A DNA stretch of 64,000 bases, from positions 18,994,855 to 19,058,854 of the forward strand of contig OZ024821.1 of the NCBI GenBank assembly GCA_964016985.1, written 5' to 3'. The notes beneath the pieces were generated by a model. The model did not search any database, was not told the origin of the DNA, and was given only the letters and a program-made list of their open reading frames with translations. The translations under genes and the position numbers were made by a program. Source of the stretch: Anodontia alba (taxonomy: Eukaryota > Mollusca > Bivalvia > Lucinida > Lucinidae). Below, piece after piece: positions 57,775 through 64,000 of the stretch (position 1 is its first letter; each line of letters opens with the position of its first letter).

Positions 57775-59502
57775 CTAGACAAAGTGCCAAGTGGGGCACG
57801 TATACCCCCGACCAGCGCTACCGCCAGTTTTTAAAGAGCACAAAGTATGTAACTTTGACTCTGGAGATGGCAATTATATGCTTTATGTTATAACATTGAA
57901 AAACTTCAATCACACATAATATGAAGCCCTTGACCTCAAAGATCAGGCACAGGTGCAGGGATTGAGCTTAATAAAACTTTAGCCCTATAACTATCACCAT
58001 ATACTAGTGAAATCAATCAGTCTTTATAATATAAGCAAAAATGACATTTGTATGAAAAGTCTGTGACCTTGACTTAAAAGCCATGCCCCAGCTTGGGGAT
58101 GGTGCCGAGAAAAACTTTAGACCTATATATACCATCATGCTTAATATTAATGAAACCAACAAAAGGGTCTTCATAATATAGCTATATAAATTTTAATGAC
58201 AATTTTAAGGTCACCTGCCTACTCAATGCCCTCTACATATCGGTAAAGTATCACAAAAATATCTTAAAGAATTTTTAGAGTTATTGCCCGCACAAGATTT
58301 AAATAACCAAGGGAGAAAACTGCAGAATGGAGTCAGAAAGTCATTCTTGAATGTGATATGCCTACTCAATGTCCTATACATACTGGTGAAGTATCATGAA
58401 AATATCTTAACATGTTTTAAAGTTATGGTTTGCACAAATTTTTTACAATTCTGGAGACAAGGGGAGATAACTCATGGACCAAGTCAGTTAGAGTTGTCTT
58501 TCTTGTACCTGATACCCTACCAAATGCCCTCTACAACCTGACAGTTTCCTGAAAATAGCTCAAAGGGTAGTTAGGAGTTATGGGGTGCACAATAATGCAT
58601 TTATGGACAGACAGATGGATGGATGAATGGATGAACTCCATGCTGATAGCTATATCCCCTAAACCTCTCAGTAGGAGGATAACGAAATTCAACAAAAGGT
58701 CTTGATGGTATAGCTATATAAACTTAGATGCAATTTTTTTTACTTTTATATGAAATTTCTAAGTCTGTGACCTTGACCTCAAGGTCATACCCTGGGATGG
58801 GGATGATGCTGAGTAAGACTCTAGACCGATATCTACCAACATGTCAAATATAGATGAAATTCCTCAAAGGGTCTTGATGGTATAGCTATATAAACTTAAA
58901 CACAAAAAACTTTGACTTTTTTATAAAAATTTTAAGTCTGTGACCTTGACCCCAAGGTCACCCCCGGAGTGGGGATGGTGCTGATAAAAACTTTAGACCT
59001 ATATCTACCATCATGCCAAATATGAATGAAATCCATCAAAGGGTCTTCAAAATATGAGGTCTTACAAACTTTAACGCAAAAGCTTTGACCCTAAGACAAA
59101 AATAAAGTATGAACAAATAATGCTTCAAAGGATGGACAGACAGATGAACAGATTTCTTGCTGACAGCTATATCTGCTCAACCATTCAGTTAGGGGATAAT
59201 GAAATTTAATAAAAGGTCTTGATGATATGGCTATCTAAACTTAAATGCAAAATTTTTTACTTTTATATGAAAATTCTAAGTTCGTGACCTTGACCTCAGT
59301 CACACCCGTGTGGGGATCATGCAGAGTAAGACGCTAGACTGATATCTACCAACATGTCAAATATAAATGAAATTCCTCAAGGGTCTTGATGATATGGCTA
59401 TATAAACTTAAACACAAAAATCTTTGACTTTTTTATAAAAATTCTAAGTCCGTGACCTTGACCCCAAGGTCACCCCCGGGGTGGGGATGGTGCTGATAAA
59501 AA
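57775..59502 (+). mobile_element. Family 2 satellite element, interrupted copy
   Basis: The 5' end is CTAGACAAAGTGCCAAGTGG with GTATACCCCCGACCAG. Its first 430 bases match 43797-44228 closely and its next part matches 52081 onward closely, so it is the uninterrupted counterpart of the split element. At 59502 the array is followed directly by a new family 2 5' end, so a second element is joined or inserted there. Confidence 0.72.
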
Positions 59503-61600
59503 CCTAGACAAAGTGCCCAGTGGGGCACATATACCCCCGACCAGCGCTACCCCCACCTTTTAAAGAGCACAAAGTATGTAGCTTTGACTCTGGAGATGGC
59601 AGTTGTATGCTATATGTTATAACATTGAAAAAATTCAATCACACAGAATATGAAGCCCTTGACCTCAAAGGTCAGGCATAGGTGCAGGGATTGAGCTAAA
59701 TAAAACTTTAGCCCTATAACTATCACCATACACGAGTGAAATCAGTCTTTATAATATAAGCAAAAATGACATTTGTATGAAACATCTGTGACCTTGACTT
59801 AAAAGCCATGCCCCAGCTTGGGGATGGTGCGAAGAAAAACTTCAGACCTATATATACCATCATGCTTAATATTAATGAAACCAACAAAAGGGTCTTCATA
59901 ATATAGCTATATAAACTTAGATGCAATTTTTTTTTTTTTTACTTTTATATGAAATTTCTGTCTGTGACCTTGACCTCAAGGTCATACCCCAGGATAAGGA
60001 TGATGCTGAGTAAAACTCTAGACCTATATCTACCAACATGTAAAATATAAATGAAATTCCTCAAAGGGTCTTGATGATATAGCTATATAAACATAAACAC
60101 AAAAATTTTGACTTATTTATGAAAATTCTAAGTCCGTGACCTTGACCCCAACGTTATTCCCCAGGATAGGATTGGTGCTGATAAAAACTTAAGCCCTATA
60201 TCTACCATCAGGCCAAACATGAATTAAATCCATCAAAGGCTCTTCATAATATAAGGTCTTATAAACTTTAACGTAAAAACTTTGACACAAAGACAAAAAT
60301 AAAGTATGAACGAATAATGCTTCAACGGATGGATGGACAGACAAAAAGATTGCTTGCTGATAGCTATATCCGCTCAACCTTTCAATTAGGGGATAATAAA
60401 ATTTAACAAAAGGTCTTGATGATATGGCTATATAAACTTAAAAGCAAAAACTTTTACTTTTAAATGAAACTTCTAAGTTCGTGACCTTGACCTCGGTCAC
60501 ACCCGGGGTGGGGATCATGCCGAGTAAGACTCTAGGCCGATATAAAGCAAGATGTCAAATATTAATGAAATTCCACAAGGGTCTTGATGATACAGCTATA
60601 TAAACTTAAACACAAAAATTTTGACATTTTTATGAAAATTGGAAGTCCGTGACCTTGACCCAAAGGTCACCCCCGGGTAGGGGATGGTGCCAATAAAAAC
60701 TTTAGAGCTATATCTACCATCATGCCAAATATGAATGAAATCCATCAAAGGGTCTTCAAAATATGAGGTCTTATAAACTTTAACGTAAAAACTTTGACCC
60801 TAAGACAAAAATAAAGTATGAACGAATAATGCTTCAACGGATGGACGGACAGACCAACAGATTCCTTGCTGATAGCTATATCTGCTGGACCTTTCAATTA
60901 GGGAATACTGAAATTTAACAAAAGGTCTTGATGATATGGCTATATAAACTTAAACGCAAAATTTTTTTACTTTTATATGAAAATTCTGTGACCTTGACCT
61001 CGGTCACACCCTGAGTGGGGATCATGCGGAGTAAGACTCTAGGCCGATATCTAGCAACATGTCAAATATAAATGAAATTCCTAAAGGGTCTTGATGATAT
61101 AGCTATATAAACTTAAACACAAAAAACTTTGACTTTTTTATGAAAATTCTAAGTCTGTGACCTTGACCCCACCCCGGGGTGGGGATGGTGCTGATAAAAA
61201 CTTTAGACCTATATCTACCATCATGCCAAATATGAATGATATCCAAAGGGTCTTCAAAATATTATAAAAACGCAAAAACTTTGACCCTGACTTTTTTATG
61301 AAAATTCGAAGTCCGTGACCTTGACCCCAAGGTCACCCCCGGAGTGGGGATGGTGCTGATAAAAATTTTAGACCTATATCTACAATCATGCCAAATATGA
61401 ATGAAATCCATCAAAGGGTCTTCAAAATATGAGGTCTTATAAACTTTAACGCAAAAACTTTGACCCTGTGATGGAAAGACGAACAAACGCACGAACGAAC
61501 GTACGAATGAACGAACGATCTTACGTACGAACGAATGAACGGACGAACGGAAAAGCGAAAACTATATACCCCCACATACTTCGTATGTCGGGGGTATAAT
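59503..61600 (+). mobile_element. Family 2 satellite element, second copy
   Basis: The 5' end is CTAGACAAAGTGCCCAGTGG with ATATACCCCCGACCAG. About ten ~170-bp units of the same kind follow. Then come a GAAC-type microsatellite at about 61474-61550 and the 3' hairpin (ATACCCCCacatac-ttc-GTATGTCGGGGGTAT, one base lost in the left arm), ending near 61600. Confidence 0.72.
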
Positions 61601-62003
61601 TAACATAAACCTTGGTTGTACATATGTTGAGGTTTGAATAAGTAAATTTCAGATGTAAATAAAAAGAAAATAATGGCAAAACATTTCTAGTTGTATATGT
61701 GTGCAGGGGAAGGGAAATCCCCTCGGCCATTCTGACTACACTGCTATTGGGTTTTATTACCCTTTCTAGAACATTTCACTTATATCGTGCCGATCGTTCA
61801 TCAAAGGTGGGCGAAAACCCAGGGAAAAACCACCTGACCATCCGTAAGCAGAACTTGGCTTTCCCCACATGTGACCCGGGCGAGGTATTCCTGTTCATGC
61901 AAGCTGAATTCTGATGTAAGGCACACCTGGCACTATTTGTTTGTCAGGGTTGAGGGTTTTTCTTGGCACTATTTGTTTGTCAGGGTTGAGGTTTTTTCTT
62001 CCT
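61601..62003. repeat. Intronic DNA with a 38-bp direct duplication
   Basis: ggcactatttgtttgtcagg plus ttgaggg/ttgaggt and a T run occurs twice in tandem at about 61929-62003. No gene is recognised in 61601-61928. Confidence 0.55.
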
Positions 62004-62125
62004 AGTCAAAACATTGGAGTCATGTTGAGCGTGATCAGTTTACTTAACCACACTTTTTCCTGGGCAGGCTTAGTCCTCTATGTGGTTAACCAGTACTTGT
62101 GCACATTGTTTCGTCCGAAACCTGG
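62004..62125 (-). mobile_element. Truncated tRNA-derived SINE
   Basis: Contains 'gatcagtttacttaaccaca', 'gggcaggcttagtcctctat' and 'ggttaaccagtacttgtgca' of the SINE body; the tRNA-like head is missing. Diverged from the other copies. Confidence 0.65.
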
Positions 62126-62840
62126 AACTATTTACTAGAATTTTGCACCATATTAGAACATGGTGTAACACCTTTAGAATATTTCAGCAAAACTTGGTAG
62201 GATTATAGAATAGATTGAGATATTGTCTCACATACTGGCATGACAAATCTTAAATATTTTTTCAGTTATTTCCCCTTATTTAAATTTGCTTGATAAAATT
62301 CCTGATAGGCTGTTATGTGAACAACCTTTAAAATATTTAGACAATACTTTCACAATACTTTGCACATTATACAACAAGCAGGGATTAATTTGGGCTGCAC
62401 ATTTGCCCTTTAAAATTCGCCAGGGCGCGTAAGAAATCACTGTCCGCACCGATACGGGGCATAATGATCTCATATGGCGCACCAGTGATGGATGTCTGCA
62501 CACTGCATCTTTTTGGGTGTTCTGTAATACCGCTTCTAGGGAAGATGTTTTCAGGGGTCATGGGCAAGGTGTTTGCCTTTTTTTCCTTGCAGATGTCGCT
62601 CTTTCATATATGAAAGCTTTGCCACCCTGGGCCCCTAGCTTGGACCCCGGTGGGGGCCTAAGGGGCTCCCACTGGGCCACACCACAGCTCATTTAGAGCC
62701 GAATGAAATTTAGATTGATGGGCCTTTGGACCATCAACCTAAATTTCCAGCAATATTCCTGGACAAAGTCAAGAAGAAGTATTGCTGTATCATAACTCCA
62801 GATAAGAGGAAGTATCCATATGAACCAGCGTACAAAAACC
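62126..62840. other. Intronic DNA, no confident gene
   Basis: A hAT-like end may start at 62380 (cagggattaatttgggctg). The minus-strand frame 62385-62567 (ending FLRALANFKGQMCSPN) is hydrophilic but unrecognised. A short inverted pair aaatttagattgatgg / ccatcaacctaaattt lies at about 62706-62748. Confidence 0.4.
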
Positions 62841-62844
62841 TACA

Positions 62845-63022
62845 ATAAGACCTGTGTGGCCAGCAAAGACTCGGATCAGCCTGTGCATCACCCGGTATGG
62901 CAAGGGTTCCTGTTTATCCCTCTTTGGATAGCTTGGAGGCTGTAGAAGGCACATACGATCACCAAAGACTCTGATCAGACTACGCAGATGTGCAGGCTGA
63001 TCTGAGTCTTTGCTGGTCACAA
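62845..63022. mobile_element. Palindromic MITE (GGCCAGCAAAGACTC ends)
   Basis: tgtggccagcaaagactcgg at the left and ctgagtctttgctggtcaca at the right are inverted copies with few changes. Inner parts 'gatcagcctgtgcatc' and 'gatgtgcaggctgatc'-like also pair. Confidence 0.65.
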
Positions 63023-63049
63023 AAGTCTCATTGTAAGTTTTGTCATGTG

Positions 63050-63419
63050 CTGGCTCATATATTTTTTATTTCTCCATGGAAACATGTTATGAGTACTCAT
63101 GAAAAGCGCCTGGGCAAGGTCCTTCTAATGAGTACCCACAAAGTATGTTTTCATGGAGAAATAAGAAAAATATCAGGACCCATTTGTTCAAATCTAACGA
63201 TGTTGTTAGTTAACTTATCGTTAAAACTTTGATCATTAGATATGGAAAATATGCTAATATTTTTTCTGAAAAAATGTGAGCAGCTTTTGCATTTGCAAAA
63301 GCTAATCTCATTTTTTCAGAAAAATACCTGTGAATTAGATATTGTACTTAATAGAACAGTTAATATTTTGATCACTAACGAGCTTGTTAAGCTAACAATG
63401 CTTTGAACAACTGGGCCTA
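63050..63419. mobile_element. Two adjacent palindromic elements beside exon A
   Basis: 63055-63175 is the 'tttttatttctccatggaaa' / 'catggagaaataagaaaaat' family. 63176-63419 is the GGGCCCAGTTG MITE, copy 3 ('gacccatttgttcaaatcta' ... 'ctttgaacaactgggcc'). The second ends about 50 bases 3' of the exon A donor. Confidence 0.6.
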
Positions 63420-63471
63420 GTACATTCTGCACAAAATGTCCCTTATTTGGAGCTGTGTGCATGTCACTTAC

Positions 63472-63677
63472 TTTAGTATTAGCCACTGGTAACAGATCTG
63501 TAGCCACTCGATTAGCCACAACCGTTGGACTAAACTGATCATATGGATTCTCATCAATAGCTTTCTTTATCTGTGCTTCCACCAGCTGCTGCAGCCCTCT
63601 TTTTCGATTCCAGGTTGTTAAATTGTATCTTGTATTGTATCTCGTAATTGGCAGGGGTCTAGGAACAACAAACTCAT
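63472..63677 (-). CDS. SNAPC4: SNAPC4 exon A (internal exon, 68 codons)
   Basis: Internal minus-strand exon. The acceptor is a TTATTACAG at 63678-63686 and the donor is GTAAGT just below 63472. It opens with two bases of a split codon, then 68 sense codons, and ends on a codon border, which fits exon B exactly. The peptide begins EFVVPRPLPITRY and ends ATDLLPVANTK; it is hydrophilic with no membrane segment. SNAPC4 is the largest subunit of the snRNA-activating complex, which binds the proximal sequence element of snRNA promoters for RNA polymerases II and III. In known SNAPC4 proteins a short D-[LF]-VP-type stretch follows the Myb repeats, and 'FVVPRP' could be its counterpart (inference from memory). 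The Myb repeats themselves would lie upstream of this exon, outside the window. Exon status is firm; the name rests on linkage to exon E. Confidence 0.8.
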
Positions 63678-64000
63678 CTGTAATAAGTAGTACCCTTACA
63701 GTTCTTGAGAAAAGTGTGATGAAAATTTTTCATTAATGGCAAATTGTAAAACCTATCAAGGGATGTTACTCTAAGGGTGATAGGCCCTTGGCCTTGATTC
63801 TGGTATACACGATGCATCAGCCAACTGTCCATGTGTGTATTTAGTTGTAACTTTACAGCTTTCATAGTTCCTGAGAAATCTATAATGAAAATTTTTCACT
63901 GATGGTAAATTGTAAAACCTATCAATTTTTCATTTATGGCAAATTGTAAAACGTATCATGGGATTTAACTCCAAAAGTTGTGGGCCCTGATTCTGGTATA
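63678..64000. repeat. Intron upstream of exon A with short tandem units
   Basis: Three partial copies of 'gaaaatttttcattaatggc' + 'aaattgtaaaacctatcaag' at about 63720, 63886 and 63927. They may be the edge of another satellite-type element cut by the window end. Confidence 0.5.

Noticed and set aside
62276..62567. Minus-strand frames ending FLRALANFKGQMCSPN
   Set aside because: They look mildly protein-like but have no recognised family, no splice borders fitting SNAPC4, and overlap a possible hAT end.
1..64000. tRNA, rRNA and snRNA genes
   Set aside because: The only tRNA-like sequences are SINE heads with A/B-box-like motifs; no full cloverleaf or rRNA/snRNA sequence was recognised.

Overview
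The window is animal nuclear DNA, most likely from a bivalve mollusc. The evidence is a spliced gene with long introns, no bacterial-style operons, and many non-autonomous transposons, including satellite-carrying elements built like the 'pearl'/Helentron-type elements described in bivalves. The species cannot be fixed from sequence alone.

Gene content: one gene is well supported. Five minus-strand exons (63677-63472, 57726-57541, 42206-42038, 29796-29714, 28456-27105) have good splice borders, and every junction keeps the reading frame. The last and largest exon carries the C-terminal signature I recognise from SNAPC4 (SNAP190), the large subunit of the snRNA-activating protein complex. The Myb repeats of that protein should lie upstream, beyond base 64000. 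The 3' end probably lies below 27105; a weak candidate last exon is at 26348-26186.

Everything else is intron or flank filled with repeats. From left to right: a satellite-carrying element (0.4-1.8 kb), a tRNA-derived SINE and a LINE tail (2.0-2.7 kb), and a hAT-like insertion (3.4-3.8 kb). Next is a large AT-rich, ORF-poor terminal-inverted-repeat (TIR) element of about 6.15 kb nested inside a second copy of itself (4.2-16.5 kb). Then come piggyBac-like MITEs, perfect hairpins and a foldback element with ~1 kb arms (16.9-22.6 kb), followed by a ~145-bp tandem array (22.9-25.3 kb). After SNAPC4 exons E and D (27.1-29.8 kb) lie two more satellite elements (30.5-34.8 kb), a decayed reverse transcriptase (35.3-35.7 kb), and another satellite element with its own insertion, bordered on both sides by a ~55-bp satellite (37.1-41.2 kb). 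Exon C (42.0 kb) is followed by a third copy of the large element (44.2-52.1 kb). That copy has been hit by a mariner-like MITE, a SINE and a hAT-like element, and sits inside a satellite element whose uninterrupted relative is at 57.8-58.2 kb. The window closes with piggyBac-like MITEs, exon B, two nested satellite elements (57.8-61.6 kb), and exon A.

The most notable points are: (i) at least five sequence-distinct element families sharing one architecture (5' motif, internal ~145-190-bp tandem units, often a short ACGG/ACGA-type microsatellite, then a 3' hairpin repeating the 5' motif); (ii) the 6.15-kb non-coding element with three near-identical copies and a readable empty site; and (iii) a SNAPC4 gene whose introns act as a transposon sink.
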